Positions 51,373 to 60,985 are shown, counted from the first letter of the stretch. The stretch: 64,000 nucleotides of DNA from Marinithermofilum abyssi (GCF_014641195.1 NZ_BMHQ01000003.1:62001-126000), one strand, 5' to 3'. A program made the numbers and translations. The notes: generated from the letters alone by a model not told the origin.

Positions 51373-51592
51373 GAGGTAGAGGTGCGGGTCCGCAATAGTA
51401 CCTGTCCGGAGAAAGGCATCGAGGATGGACAGGGAAAGGGCGGCTCGCCGAAGTGCACAGGGTGCCCAGCTCTGTGTGCTGGTCAGTTGCTGAAGAAGTA
51501 ACTGATTGCCGTGGCAATGGCCGCGGAGCGCTACCGTCAGAGGCAAGGGCGTTTTGCGGCAACAGGTGCGGTGATCGCGGTTGCCGTTTTTT
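51373..51592 (+). promoter_or_regulatory. Lysine riboswitch (L box) upstream of lysA
   Basis: The conserved lysine aptamer runs from GTAGAGGTGCGG, AATAGTACCTGTCCGGAGAAAGG through GGGAAAGGGCGGCTCGCCGAAGTG, CTGGTCAGTTGC and AAGTAACTGATTGCC to GGCCGCGGAGCGCTACCG. It is followed by a terminator hairpin CGGCAAC...GTTGCCG with six T (51557-51592). Lysine binding should favour the terminator and shut off lysA. Confidence 0.93.
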
Positions 51593-51632
51593 GTTATTGA
51601 GGATTACCCAGGGGAGGAGCGACCGGTCGAGC

Positions 51633-52955
51633 ATGAAGCTGCATGGAACGAGTCGAATCAATGAACAGGGACATTTGGAAATCGGAGGCTGTGATGCGGT
51701 GGAACTGATCCGCACGTTTGGCTCTCCTTTGTATGTGATGGACGAAGCACTGATCCGGCATCGGATGCGTCAATTTATGGAGGCTTTTGAATCAACAAAC
51801 CTTCCCTTCCAAGTGGCTTATGCCAGTAAAGCCTTCAGCACCCTTGCCATGTGCCGCATCGTGGACGAAGAAGGACTTCATCTGGATGTTGTTTCAGACG
51901 GTGAGCTGTTTACCGCATTGAAAGCCGGCTTTCCCCCGGAACGGATCTATTTTCACGGGAACAACAAAACCCCCGACGAGATCCAGATGGCGTTACATGC
52001 GGGGGTCCGGCTGTTTGTCGTGGATAACTTTGTAGAATTATCCCTGTTGGAACATCTGGCCGGCCAAGCCGGGACCATCGCACGGATCTTGTTGCGAACG
52101 ACTCCCGGAGTGGAAGCCCATACACACAATTATATCCAGACCGGCCAGGAAGACTCCAAGTTCGGGTTTGACCTGGCAAGCGGCCAAGTCCAGGAAGCCG
52201 TCCGTCAAGCCATGGCTTCCCCCAACCTCCGTCTGGAAGGTTACCATTGTCACATCGGTTCGCAAATCTTCGAGGTGGAAGGCTTCCGGCTGGCCGTGCA
52301 AAAAATGGCGAATCTCGTGTCAGAATGCCGAGAGAGCTTCGGCTTTACCCCGTCGATTCTCAATATGGGCGGTGGTTTTGGTATTCGGTATCGGGAAGAA
52401 GACACACCGCTTCCGGTATCCCGCTATGTGGATGCCATCGCAGAAGCAGTCCGCTCCACGTTTCCCCAGCACGTGCCTGAAATATGGGTGGAGCCCGGGC
52501 GGAGCATCACAGGCGAGGCCGGCACGACGTTGTATACAGTGGGGACGATCAAAGAGATTCCGGGTGTCCGCAAATATGTTTCCGTTGACGGTGGTATGAA
52601 TGACAATCCCCGTCCCGCTCTGTATCAAGCAGAATATGAGGCGTTATTGGCTAATCGGGCCCTGGAAGAACCGGAAGAAACGGTGTCCATCGCCGGAAAG
52701 CTTTGTGAATCGGGCGATATGCTGATCTGGGATATTTCGCTGCCCAAGGTGAAGACCGGTGATGTTCTGGCGGTGACATGTACCGGTGCCTATAACTATT
52801 CCATGGCCAACAACTATAATCGGGTACGTCGTCCGGCAGTGGTGTTCGTCCGGGATGGTATGGCGGATGTGGTCGTTGAACGGGAAACTCTGGAAGATCT
52901 GACTCGTAATGATCGGATCCCGGAACGGATGAAAAAGGAACATGTGCAGGGATGA
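51633..52955 (+). CDS. lysA: Diaminopimelate decarboxylase
   Basis: 440 residues from ATG 51633; the in-frame extension upstream would run through the riboswitch. Alanine racemase-type PLP barrel: AYASKAFSTLAM holds the PLP Lys, CHIGSQIFEVEGFR and NMGGGFGIRY are phosphate-binding segments, EPGRSITGEAG and GKLCESGDML the C-terminal active-site motifs. It converts meso-diaminopimelate to lysine. lysA after spoVAF is also the B. subtilis order. Confidence 0.97.
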   Translation: MKLHGTSRINEQGHLEIGGCDAVELIRTFGSPLYVMDEALIRHRMRQFMEAFESTNLPFQVAYASKAFSTLAMCRIVDEEGLHLDVVSDGELFTALKAGFPPERIYFHGNNKTPDEIQMALHAGVRLFVVDNFVELSLLEHLAGQAGTIARILLRTTPGVEAHTHNYIQTGQEDSKFGFDLASGQVQEAVRQAMASPNLRLEGYHCHIGSQIFEVEGFRLAVQKMANLVSECRESFGFTPSILNMGGGFGIRYREEDTPLPVSRYVDAIAEAVRSTFPQHVPEIWVEPGRSITGEAGTTLYTVGTIKEIPGVRKYVSVDGGMNDNPRPALYQAEYEALLANRALEEPEETVSIAGKLCESGDMLIWDISLPKVKTGDVLAVTCTGAYNYSMANNYNRVRRPAVVFVRDGMADVVVERETLEDLTRNDRIPERMKKEHVQG

Positions 52956-53018
52956 AGTTGGCAGACATGTACTGAATCTAGTCTTTACGGTCTATGTCTT
53001 TATAAATAGTCGTTGAAC

Positions 53019-53046
53019 AAAAAACCTCCTTTTGGAGGTTTTTTTT
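53019..53046 (+). terminator. Terminator after lysA
   Basis: AAAACCTCC/GGAGGTTTT stem with a TTTT loop followed by T-run. Confidence 0.9.
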
Positions 53047-53138
53047 AAGATTCTCTATTTATATTGAAGCGTATTAGGAGCTCAGCTATACTATTTTTCG
53101 AGACTTGTATTCATCTTTAAAGGGATACAAGTTTTGGA

Positions 53139-53205
53139 GGAAGGACAAATTATCTGATCTTTACATAATTCTTGGTTGCGCAAATGCGTGACTGTTTGTC
53201 CTTCC
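53139..53205 (+). promoter_or_regulatory. Long leader hairpin before the M23 hydrolase gene
   Basis: GGAAGGACAAA (53139-53149) pairs perfectly with TTTGTCCTTCC (53195-53205). Just upstream ACTTGTATTC (53103-53112) pairs with GGATACAAGT (53123-53132, one G:T pair) and is followed by TTTT, terminator-like. The two hairpins fill the leader of a cell wall hydrolase gene and could be a regulatory element, though they match no riboswitch class I know. Confidence 0.5.
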
Positions 53206-53247
53206 ATGCACTTTTTACAAGTTTTTCATATGAGGATAGAAAGGGTG

Positions 53248-54333
53248 ATGAAGATTCGAATTGTTTTCGTAAGAGGACGGTTTGTCCGTTCTTTGGTGGT
53301 GGCGGTGACTGCAGTTAGCCTGATGATGACTGCTGTACCGAGTCAGTCGGTAGAAGCCAAAAGCAAAGAAGAGCTGGAAAAAGAGCTGGATAATAACCGA
53401 ACCGAGCAGGGCAAGGTCAAAAAAGATATCGCTGCGCTCAAAAGAGACGTGGAAAAGAAAAAATCCGTGTTGAGCAAAGCGGAAAAAGCCTTGGAAAAGA
53501 CGGAAAAAGCCCTGGAGAAGACCGAGAAAGACTTGAAGGCAGCACAGAAAGATGTGGATCGGACCGAAGGGGAATACAAAAAAGTAGTCCGGTCCATGTA
53601 CATCAACGGACAGACGGCTAACCTGGAGTCCCTGCTCAGTGCCGGCTCGATCAATGAATTCTTGACTCGCTTCGAGTTTCTCCGTCTGATTGTGAAGCGA
53701 AATTATCAGGTGGTTAAAAAATATTACGATGCCCGTGATAAAGTGTTAAAAACGAAGGCAGAGCTGGAAAAGCTGCAGAAAAAGCAGAAGAAAGAAGCCC
53801 AAAAAGCCCAAGAGGCTTTTAATAAGCTGATGAAGGAAATGCAGAAAAACCAGGATGCCTTAAAAAATCTGGAGCATGAAGAATCGATCACCAAGCAGGA
53901 AATTCAGGAGTTGGGGCTGGAAAACCTCAAGTCTGGAAATTTCCCGTACCAAGGACCGCTGATGCGTCCGGTGAACGGCCCGATTACTTCGGGTTACGGG
54001 TATCGGGGAAGCGAGTTCCATACTGGGATCGACTTCGGAAATGATATTGGAACGCCGATTTATGCGGCTGCCAACGGAAAAGTGATTCGGTCCCAATCAT
54101 GCAGCTGCGGATACGGATATTACATCATGATCGACCATGGTGGCGGGATCTTCTCTCTCTATGCCCACATGTGGGCGACCCAGGCACGGGTGAGTGTAGG
54201 GGATGTGGTCCGCAAAGGCCAGCAGATCGCGGCTGTTGGCAATAATGGGCGATCCACGGGTCCGCACTTGCACTTCGAAGTACACAGGGGAAGTCCTGGG
54301 AATTACACCAATCCGCTTCCCTATATGGAATAG
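53248..54333 (+). CDS. Secreted coiled-coil M23 peptidoglycan hydrolase
   Basis: About 361 residues from ATG 53248 (in-frame ATG 53230 possible). Signal peptide with VVAVTAVSLMMTAVPSQSVEA; long Lys/Glu coiled coil (about 35-230) containing a nearly repeated EKALEKTEKALEKTEKDL; C-terminal M23 lysostaphin-type domain with zinc ligands HTGIDFGN and HLHFEVH. Layout is that of EnvC/PcsB-like hydrolases activated by FtsEX or similar. A Cys pair (SQSCSCGYGY) in the catalytic domain is unusual for an extracellular Firmicute enzyme. Confidence 0.9.
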   Translation: MKIRIVFVRGRFVRSLVVAVTAVSLMMTAVPSQSVEAKSKEELEKELDNNRTEQGKVKKDIAALKRDVEKKKSVLSKAEKALEKTEKALEKTEKDLKAAQKDVDRTEGEYKKVVRSMYINGQTANLESLLSAGSINEFLTRFEFLRLIVKRNYQVVKKYYDARDKVLKTKAELEKLQKKQKKEAQKAQEAFNKLMKEMQKNQDALKNLEHEESITKQEIQELGLENLKSGNFPYQGPLMRPVNGPITSGYGYRGSEFHTGIDFGNDIGTPIYAAANGKVIRSQSCSCGYGYYIMIDHGGGIFSLYAHMWATQARVSVGDVVRKGQQIAAVGNNGRSTGPHLHFEVHRGSPGNYTNPLPYME

Positions 54334-54372
54334 TTCTGACGGCATGCGAGTCTGCTGACAACGTCCATTTAC

Positions 54373-54607
54373 GAAAAAAAGAAAGCTCTTCTACCAAGGA
54401 GCTACCTTTGAACGACGTCCATTGACCGAGGCAAAAAGCGAGACAGACAAAGCTTTTCCTTTGTCTCACACCTTGGTCATCCCACGCAAAGAGCACAAGT
54501 CGTGCTTTTTCTCGCTCCGCTCCAAAGTCACGCTATGTTTCGGAGCGGACGGAATTGCGTCTGTGACGTCGAAGAGGGAGCGACGGGTAGAAGAGCTTTT
54601 TTTAGAG
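54373..54607. repeat. Structured two-copy intergenic element, copy B
   Basis: Counterpart of 9061-9291. Outer arms AAAGCTCTTCTACC and GGGTAGAAGAGCTTT are inverted repeats; inside, CGACGTC pairs with GACGTCG, GACCGAGG with CCTTGGTC, GACAAAG with CTTTGTC, and a further hairpin (GCTCCG...CGGAGC) not present in copy A. Ends in seven T on the + strand. It occupies most of the 380-nt gap between the M23 gene and ctaA; no gene is seen there. Confidence 0.6.
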
Positions 54608-54713
54608 ATTTTTTTGGAGATCTCGTGTCGAAAACCGGAGAATAAACGGATAATTGGACGGTTGTGGTATGATATGAGAGGAATCGAATAGAGAAAGGGG
54701 GGTATGCTCGTCG

Positions 54714-55646
54714 ATGCGATCATGGTTAAAAGGTGTATCCGTGCTGGCGACGCTGGGTACATTTATCATTTTATTAATGGGTGCGCTGGTGACTAAAACC
54801 GGATCCGGAGAAGGATGCGGCAATACATGGCCCTTCTGTAACGGTGAAGTATTTCCCACCTATCATACACTGGCTTCGATGATTGAATACAGTCACCGGA
54901 TTGTTTCCGGTCTGGTGGGGTTGATTGTGGTTATTCTCTCCGTCTGGGCCTGGAGGGCATATCGGGAGAATAAAGCAGTCAAATTTTTTGCTTTCAACAG
55001 TGTCTTTTTCATCGTGCTGCAGGGGCTGTTGGGAGCTGCCGCTGTTGTCTGGGGCCAATCGGATGCAGTGTTGGCATTGCATTTCGGCTTCTCGTTGGTT
55101 TCTTTTGCCAGTGTAGCCTTGCTGGCGGTATTGGTCTTCCGGCTGGATCGGGATCCGGGGGCAAGCCAATCTAAACCCGCTGTTTCCCGAGGGGTGCGGA
55201 CCGGCATTTGGGGGCTGACGGTATTTACGTATCTTGTCGTCTATACCGGGGCGTATGTCCGTCATACCGGATCAAGCCTGGGATGCGCTTCTTGGCCGTT
55301 GTGTGACGGGGTGTGGCTGCCTGACTTTACGACTCAGCCGGGTGTGCAAATGCTGCACCGCTGGTTTGCAGCGGCGATGACCGTGTTTGTGGTGTGGCTG
55401 TATATCGCTGTGCGAAAATACTATCCACATCGGGCGGACTTAAGGCGGGGTGCGTTTCATTCCCTTTGGTTGACAGCAGCCCAAGTGCTGACCGGCGGTC
55501 TGATCGTCTTAACCAAACTGGAACTGATGATTGCCCTTTTGCACACGACCCTGATCTCCGCCTTTTTTGCAGCCTTGTGTTACCTATGCATGCAGGCCGG
55601 GATTCCGTGGCGCCGGTATGAACATGTGGAGTCGCCGGTTAAATAG
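54714..55646 (+). CDS. ctaA: Heme A synthase CtaA
   Basis: 310 residues, eight membrane segments in two four-helix halves. Heme-ligand histidines lie in EYSHRIVSG, LALHFGFSL, QMLHRWFAA and ALLHTTLIS; paired cysteines GEGCGNTWPFCNG and SSLGCASWPLCDG lie in the two extracellular loops, the Bacillus-type CtaA signature. It oxidises heme O to heme A for cytochrome oxidase. GAAAGGGGGG precedes ATG 54714. ctaB is not adjacent. Confidence 0.95.
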   Translation: MRSWLKGVSVLATLGTFIILLMGALVTKTGSGEGCGNTWPFCNGEVFPTYHTLASMIEYSHRIVSGLVGLIVVILSVWAWRAYRENKAVKFFAFNSVFFIVLQGLLGAAAVVWGQSDAVLALHFGFSLVSFASVALLAVLVFRLDRDPGASQSKPAVSRGVRTGIWGLTVFTYLVVYTGAYVRHTGSSLGCASWPLCDGVWLPDFTTQPGVQMLHRWFAAAMTVFVVWLYIAVRKYYPHRADLRRGAFHSLWLTAAQVLTGGLIVLTKLELMIALLHTTLISAFFAALCYLCMQAGIPWRRYEHVESPVK

Positions 55647-55676
55647 ACTTTTCTCGCGTGTTTTTGTATACTCAAC

Positions 55677-55704
55677 TTGTAAGACGGTAGAAAAAGTGTA
55701 TAGT
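55677..55704 (+). promoter_or_regulatory. Sigma-A-type promoter of the riboflavin operon
   Basis: TTGTAA (55677-55682), 16 bp, TATAGT (55699-55704), just before the FMN aptamer. Confidence 0.45.
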
Positions 55705-55711
55705 TTCGTAC

Positions 55712-55840
55712 ATCCTTCGGGGCTGGGTGAAATTCCCGACCGGCGGTGATGGCGCTTGCGCCTCAGTCCGTGACCCGCCTTTGGCGGTGGACCTGGTGAA
55801 ACTCCGGGACCGACAGTGAAAGTCTGGATGGGAGAAGGAT
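55712..55840 (+). promoter_or_regulatory. FMN riboswitch (RFN element)
   Basis: Matches the RFN aptamer in order: ATCCTTCGGGGCTGGGTG, AATTCCCGACCGGCGGTG, CAGTCCGTGACCC, GGTGGACCTGGTG, AACTCCGGGACCGACAGTG, AAAGTCTGGATGGGAGAAGGAT. FMN binding should promote the downstream terminator at 56017-56046 and lower rib expression. The roughly 175 nt between aptamer and terminator would hold the antiterminator. Confidence 0.96.
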
Positions 55841-56016
55841 GAACAGGTGGATGGATGAAAACCGGGGTAGGCAATCTTTGGTAATTATTGCCGTTGTTTT
55901 GTCGTACCCGCATTCCCAGGGAGCAGTCTGCCTTTTTATGACGGCATCCCCGGCTAGACGTCATAGAGAGAGGTCTGCCCATTTGATTCACCACCTTGTT
56001 CTGTTCTTCACAAACC

Positions 56017-56046
56017 AAGCCCTGATTGGATCAGGGCTTTTTCTTT
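56017..56046 (+). terminator. Riboswitch-controlled terminator before ribD
   Basis: AAGCCCTGAT pairs perfectly with ATCAGGGCTT around TGG; T-rich tail follows. It lies 25 nt before the ribD start. Confidence 0.88.
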
Positions 56047-56070
56047 TATCTGTGGAAAGAGGAGTCGTAT

Positions 56071-57162
56071 ATGGAAGCCCATCAACATTGGATGCGTTTG
56101 GCGGTTACGCTGGCGGAATCCGCGAGAGGTCAAACCTCTCCCAATCCGATGGTAGGGGCCGTCGTTGTGAAAGATGGGCGCCTGCTGGGGACAGGTGCCC
56201 ATCTTCAGGCCGGAACGCCCCATGCGGAAGTACATGCGTTAAACATGGCCGGTGATGAAGCGAAGGGGAGCACTCTTTACGTCACGCTGGAGCCGTGCAA
56301 CCATTACGGCCGTACGCCGCCTTGTACGGAAAAAACGATCGCTTCCGGAGTTTCCCGGGTGATTGTCGGCACCCGGGATCCGGATCACCGGGTTGCCGGT
56401 GAGGGAATTCGCCGGTTGCAGGAGGCGGGGATCGAGGTAGTTGAGGGCGTATTGGAACAGGAGTGCCTGCGCCTGAACGAGGCGTATTTTCACCACCGCC
56501 GCACGGGCAGGCCCTTTGTCACGCTGAAGACGGCGGTAACGCTGGATGGCAAGGTGGCTGCCCCGACTGGTGACAGCCGGTGGGTGACCGGTGAAGCTTC
56601 CCGGCTGCAGGTACACCGGATGCGTCATTGGCATGATGCGGTATTGGTGGGGGTGAACACCGTATTGAAGGATCGTCCCCGTTTGACGACGCGTTTACCG
56701 GAGGGGGGGAGCAATCCGATCCGGGTCATTTTGGACAGTCGTTTGCGGATTCCGTTGGATACACCCGTGACAGAGGTTTCGGAAGCGCCCACATGGGTCT
56801 ATTGCACTGATGAGGCGGATCCGGAGAAAGAAAAGCTCCTGCGAAAAAAAGGGGTGCGGGTGGTTCGTACCAGCTCTGGTCCCCATGTGAATCTGGATGC
56901 TGTATTTACCGACCTGGGCCGGAAAGGCATTCTGTCGGTGTTGGCCGAGTGCGGTGGCCGGTTGAACGCTTCGCTGCTTCGGGAAGGGTGGGTGCAAAAA
57001 GTGGTTGTATTTATCGCTCCCAAATTGTTGGGAGGAAAGGAAAGCCCGACGGCGGTCGAAGGGCCCGGTTTTGCCAAAATGGCCGACGCTTTCTCATTGC
57101 ATGACATTCATGTGGAGCGATTCGGGGAAGACATCTGTGTGAGCGGGTATCTCCCCCGGTAG
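56071..57162 (+). CDS. ribD: Riboflavin biosynthesis deaminase/reductase RibD
   Basis: 363 residues from ATG 56071, behind AGAGGAG. The N-terminal deaminase domain has the zinc motif HAEVHAL and PCNHYGRTPPC; the C-terminal reductase domain has KTAVTLDGKVAAPTGDSRWVTG and LAECGGRLNASLL. It performs steps two and three of the pathway (pyrimidine deamination and ribose side-chain reduction, NADPH). The in-frame start at 56026 lies in the terminator and is rejected. Confidence 0.96.
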   Translation: MEAHQHWMRLAVTLAESARGQTSPNPMVGAVVVKDGRLLGTGAHLQAGTPHAEVHALNMAGDEAKGSTLYVTLEPCNHYGRTPPCTEKTIASGVSRVIVGTRDPDHRVAGEGIRRLQEAGIEVVEGVLEQECLRLNEAYFHHRRTGRPFVTLKTAVTLDGKVAAPTGDSRWVTGEASRLQVHRMRHWHDAVLVGVNTVLKDRPRLTTRLPEGGSNPIRVILDSRLRIPLDTPVTEVSEAPTWVYCTDEADPEKEKLLRKKGVRVVRTSSGPHVNLDAVFTDLGRKGILSVLAECGGRLNASLLREGWVQKVVVFIAPKLLGGKESPTAVEGPGFAKMADAFSLHDIHVERFGEDICVSGYLPR

Positions 57163-57175
57163 AGGAGGGATCGGG

Positions 57176-57823
57176 ATGTTTACCGGACTGGTGGAAGAAG
57201 TGGGACGTCTCCGCAAGGTGGAACGACAGGGATTGGCGATGCGGATGAGCATCTCCTGTAAAAAAGTGTTGGCGGATGTGAAGCTTGGGGACAGTATCGC
57301 CGTGAACGGGGTTTGTTTGACTGTCACCACCTTCGGCAGTGACTTTTTTGCAGTGGACGTCATGCCGGAAACGATAAAAAAGTCCAACCTGGGCCGATTA
57401 TCCCCCGGGTCTCTTGTAAACTTGGAACGGGCGATGTCTGCCGGTGACCGCTTCGGCGGACATTTTGTGCAAGGACACGTGGACGGCATTGGAGAAGTGG
57501 TTTCCCGTACACCCCATGAGAACGCCGTGCTGTTTCGCATTCGCGTACCCGAATCGTTAACTTCCCTGATGGTGGACAAAGGTTCTGTGGCGGTGAATGG
57601 AATCAGTCTGACATTGGTTTCCGTGGAGAAGAACACCTTCAGCGTTTCTATCATCCCGCATACGCTGGAGATGACGTCGTTAAAAGAAACGCACCCTGGA
57701 GACACCGTCAATATCGAATGTGACATGATTGGGAAGTATGTGGCCAAACTGTTGGAGAAGAACAATCACGCGAATACAGGTATTACCAAAGACCAATTGA
57801 TGCGGTTCGGCTTTGCTGACTGA
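57176..57823 (+). CDS. ribE: Riboflavin synthase alpha subunit
   Basis: 215 residues, two similar lumazine-binding barrels starting [15 protein letters not shown] and, in the second half, [19 protein letters not shown]. It dismutates two 6,7-dimethyl-8-ribityllumazine into riboflavin and the pyrimidine precursor. AGGAGGGA precedes ATG 57176. Homotrimer, often within the RibH capsid in Bacillus. Confidence 0.96.
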   Translation: MFTGLVEEVGRLRKVERQGLAMRMSISCKKVLADVKLGDSIAVNGVCLTVTTFGSDFFAVDVMPETIKKSNLGRLSPGSLVNLERAMSAGDRFGGHFVQGHVDGIGEVVSRTPHENAVLFRIRVPESLTSLMVDKGSVAVNGISLTLVSVEKNTFSVSIIPHTLEMTSLKETHPGDTVNIECDMIGKYVAKLLEKNNHANTGITKDQLMRFGFAD

Positions 57824-57836
57824 GGAGGTGAAGCGG

Positions 57837-59036
57837 ATGATCTCTTTTGATCCGATTGAAGAAGCCATTTACGAATTGATGCAAGGGCACGTGGTGATCG
57901 TGGTGGATGATGAAGACCGGGAAAACGAAGGGGATTTTGTGGCGTTGGCTGAGAAAGCCACCCCCGATGTGATCAACTTTATGATCACCCATGGGCGCGG
58001 ACTCGTATGTGCGCCGATTACGGAGGAGCGGGCCCGGGAGCTGGATTTGCCGCCGATGGTGCAGCACAACACCGATACCCATGGAACGGCGTTTACGATT
58101 TCTATCGACCATATCGAAACGACCACCGGCATCTCTGCCCAGGAGCGCTCTCGCACCGTGCAGGCATTGATTGATCCAAAAGCCAAACCCAGCGACTTTC
58201 GCCGTCCGGGCCACATTTTTCCGTTGATCGCCAAAAAAGGCGGGGTTCTGCGCCGGGCAGGGCATACGGAAGCGGGGGTTGATCTCGCACGTTTGTGCGG
58301 TTCCTATCCGGCTGCGGTAATTTGCGAAGTGATCAAAGAGGACGGTTCGATGGCTCGGGTGCCGGATCTGATGGAAATCGCCAAACAGCATGATATGAAA
58401 ATCATCACCATCCAGGATCTGATTCAATATCGCAATCGGAAAGACAAACTGGTGGAACGGGTGGTTTCCACGCGGCTGCCGACGGAATTTGGTGAATTTA
58501 CGGCTTACGGATACCGCAACGAAGTGGATCACAAGGAACATATCGCGCTGGTAAAAGGGAAGATAGACCCGGAAGAACCGGTGATGGTCCGGGTCCATTC
58601 CGAGTGTCTCACAGGGGATGTATTCGGCTCGCACCGATGCGATTGCGGCCCGCAGCTCCACGCAGCCCTGACCCAGATCGAGCAGGAAGGGACGGGTGTG
58701 CTCCTTTACATGCGTCAGGAAGGACGGGGCATTGGCCTTCTAAACAAATTGAAGGCGTATAAACTGCAGGAAGAAGGGCTGGACACCGTCGAGGCCAACC
58801 TGAAGCTGGGCTTTTCCCCAGATCTGCGGGACTATGGGATCGGGGCACAGATCCTGCGGGATTTGGGAGTCCGAAAAATGCGCCTGTTAACAAACAATCC
58901 CCGGAAAATCACCGGGTTGAAAGGCTATGGTCTGGAAGTGGTGGAACGCGTTCCGATCCAAATGCCATCCCTCCCCGATAACGAAAAGTATCTGAGGACG
59001 AAGAAAAGCAAATTGGGACATATGTTGCACTTTTAA
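57837..59036 (+). CDS. ribBA: Bifunctional DHBP synthase / GTP cyclohydrolase II
   Basis: 399 residues from ATG 57837, six bases after GAGGAGGTG. The N-terminal half makes dihydroxybutanone phosphate from ribulose 5-phosphate ([33 protein letters not shown]); the C-terminal half opens GTP (zinc [34 protein letters not shown]). The two committed branches of riboflavin synthesis are fused as in other Bacillales. Confidence 0.97.
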   Translation: MISFDPIEEAIYELMQGHVVIVVDDEDRENEGDFVALAEKATPDVINFMITHGRGLVCAPITEERARELDLPPMVQHNTDTHGTAFTISIDHIETTTGISAQERSRTVQALIDPKAKPSDFRRPGHIFPLIAKKGGVLRRAGHTEAGVDLARLCGSYPAAVICEVIKEDGSMARVPDLMEIAKQHDMKIITIQDLIQYRNRKDKLVERVVSTRLPTEFGEFTAYGYRNEVDHKEHIALVKGKIDPEEPVMVRVHSECLTGDVFGSHRCDCGPQLHAALTQIEQEGTGVLLYMRQEGRGIGLLNKLKAYKLQEEGLDTVEANLKLGFSPDLRDYGIGAQILRDLGVRKMRLLTNNPRKITGLKGYGLEVVERVPIQMPSLPDNEKYLRTKKSKLGHMLHF

Positions 59037-59061
59037 CGGAGAAATCGAAGGGGGAAATGAA

Positions 59062-59547
59062 ATGATGTCCAATGTATTTGAAGGTCAATTGACAGCACAG
59101 GGGTTGCGTTTCGGCATTGTGGCGGCTCGTTTCAACGAGTTTATTACAGGAAAACTGCTGGCAGGGGCCAAGGATGCTTTGATCCGACATGGTATGGATG
59201 AAAAGGACATCGATGTAGCATGGGTCCCCGGTGCATTTGAAATCCCGCTGATTGCCGATCAGATGGCGGCTTCGGGCAAATATGATGCTGTGATCACCCT
59301 GGGTGCCGTGATTCGCGGTGCCACCCCCCACTTCGACTATGTGTGCAATGAAGCAGCCAAGGGAATCTCTGCTTGCAGCCTAAAGCACAGCATACCGGTG
59401 ATTTTCGGAGTGCTGACGGTGGATACAATCGAGCAAGCGATTGAACGGGCAGGCACCAAAGCTGGCAACAAAGGTTGGGAAGCTGCTTTGTCAGCTGTGG
59501 AAATGGCCAACCTGCAACGCTCCCTGAAAGAATCCCTTCAGGGCTGA
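59062..59547 (+). CDS. ribH: 6,7-dimethyl-8-ribityllumazine synthase
   Basis: 161 residues. [48 protein letters not shown] (catalytic His) and [24 protein letters not shown] are all family motifs. It condenses DHBP with the ribitylamino pyrimidine in an icosahedral capsid. GAAGGGGG precedes the tandem ATG start. Last gene of the rib operon. Confidence 0.97.
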   Translation: MMSNVFEGQLTAQGLRFGIVAARFNEFITGKLLAGAKDALIRHGMDEKDIDVAWVPGAFEIPLIADQMAASGKYDAVITLGAVIRGATPHFDYVCNEAAKGISACSLKHSIPVIFGVLTVDTIEQAIERAGTKAGNKGWEAALSAVEMANLQRSLKESLQG

Positions 59548-59571
59548 TCCTCTCAAGGGAGGAAGGGGACC

Positions 59572-60345
59572 GTGGATGTCCAAATCAAGCTGGAATCATT
59601 TGAAGGCCCGCTGGATCTTCTGTTGCATCTAATCGATCGGGCGGAGGTGGATGTGTGTGACATTCCCATCGCCCGCATTACCGAACAGTATATGGCTGTT
59701 TTGTCGACGATGCGGGAGTTGGAATTGGAGATTGCCAGCGAATTTTTGTTGATGGCGGCCCACTTATTGGCGATTAAAAGCCGGATGCTTCTGCCCCGGC
59801 CCGAGCCCGAAGATCCCCTGATGGACTACATGGACGAAGAAGAGGTGCTGGATCCGCGGGAGGAACTGGTCCAGCGGCTTTTGGAATACAAAAAATACAA
59901 GCGGTTGTCCGAGGTATTGAGGGAACGGGAGGAGTTTCGCAGCCAGGTGTACACCCGTCCGCCGATGGATTTAACACCATATGCCAAAGAAAGCAATCCC
60001 GTTGAAGGTATTTCCCCGGATGATTTGCTGGAAGCTTTTGTGGAGGTGTTGCGAAACCGGCGAGAAGCAGAGACCTCTTCCACAGCCCAATTGACTCGGG
60101 ATGAAATCTCGGTCAGCGACCGCATGGAAGAGATTGCGAAGCTGCTTTATGCCAGCGGGGGTTCTCTTCGTTTTTCCCAGTTGCTCCAGACGCGCTGGAT
60201 TACCCGGGAACGGGTGATCACGACATTCCTTGCGTTGTTGGAGTTGTTAAAAACCAAGCGGGTGTGGATCCGGCAAGAGCAATTGTTTGACGATATGCGG
60301 ATCGAAGCGCCGCCGGGAGAGGAGGGAACGCTTGTTGAAGCGTGA
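59572..60345 (+). CDS. scpA: Segregation and condensation protein ScpA
   Basis: 257 residues from GTG 59572, behind GGGAGG. Kleisin: N-terminal FEGPLDLLLHLIDRAEVDVCDIPIARITEQYM binds the SMC neck; the C-terminal winged helix (about 200-245) binds the SMC head. It forms the SMC-ScpAB condensin for chromosome segregation. It overlaps scpB by 14 nt. Confidence 0.95.
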   Translation: MDVQIKLESFEGPLDLLLHLIDRAEVDVCDIPIARITEQYMAVLSTMRELELEIASEFLLMAAHLLAIKSRMLLPRPEPEDPLMDYMDEEEVLDPREELVQRLLEYKKYKRLSEVLREREEFRSQVYTRPPMDLTPYAKESNPVEGISPDDLLEAFVEVLRNRREAETSSTAQLTRDEISVSDRMEEIAKLLYASGGSLRFSQLLQTRWITRERVITTFLALLELLKTKRVWIRQEQLFDDMRIEAPPGEEGTLVEA

Positions 60346-60979
60346 AACGTTAAAGGCTGTCATTGAGGGGTTGTTGTTTGCGGCGGGGGAGGAAGGTTTG
60401 AAACCCGCGGAAATCGCCGAGGCAACGGAAGAGAAACTGGCCGTTATCAAAGAGCTGATTCAGGAGATGCAACGGGAGTGGAAAGAGCAAGGACGCGGCA
60501 TTCAAATCGTCGAAGTGGCTCAGGTGTATCAGTTGACCACCTTGCCGGAACACCGGATTTATTATGAGAAGTTGGCCCAATCTCCCACGCGTTCTCAACT
60601 TTCCCGGGCTGCTTTGGAAACGTTGGCGATTATCGCTTACCGCCAGCCGATTATTCGGGCGGATGTGGAAGAGATCCGTGGCGTCAAATCGGAAAAAGCA
60701 CTGACCCAGTTAAAGCGAAAAGGGCTGATCAAGGAAGTGGGCCGTGCCGACGGAGCTGGTCGTCCCATTTTGTATGGAACCACCCGGGAATTTCTCGAGT
60801 ATTTCGGCCTGAAATCATTGGAGGAGCTGCCTGCTCCGGATTCCATCTTTAATTGGGCGGAGATGGAGGCGGAGCGGCAGGAGTTGTTCCAACGGCTGGG
60901 CGTAGAACCGGAAGGGGCTCTGTCGGAAGAGGAATGGACAGACGAAGAAGGGACCGCAGCCGGTTCCGAAGCGGGTTAA
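60332..60979 (+). CDS. scpB: Segregation and condensation protein ScpB
   Basis: 215 residues from TTG 60332, behind GAGGAGG; a second TTG follows directly. Two winged-helix domains (TLKAVIEGLLFAAGEEGLKPAEIAE; LSRAALETLAIIAYRQPIIRADVEEIRGVKSEKAL) and an acidic C-terminal tail. It is the kite subunit that binds ScpA. The longer in-frame reading to 60287 lies inside scpA. Confidence 0.95.
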   Translation: MLKRETLKAVIEGLLFAAGEEGLKPAEIAEATEEKLAVIKELIQEMQREWKEQGRGIQIVEVAQVYQLTTLPEHRIYYEKLAQSPTRSQLSRAALETLAIIAYRQPIIRADVEEIRGVKSEKALTQLKRKGLIKEVGRADGAGRPILYGTTREFLEYFGLKSLEELPAPDSIFNWAEMEAERQELFQRLGVEPEGALSEEEWTDEEGTAAGSEAG

Positions 60980-60985
60980 AGCGGC

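Noticed and set aside
51453-51632. 60-codon N-terminal extension of LysA
   Set aside because: The sequence is the lysine riboswitch and its terminator.
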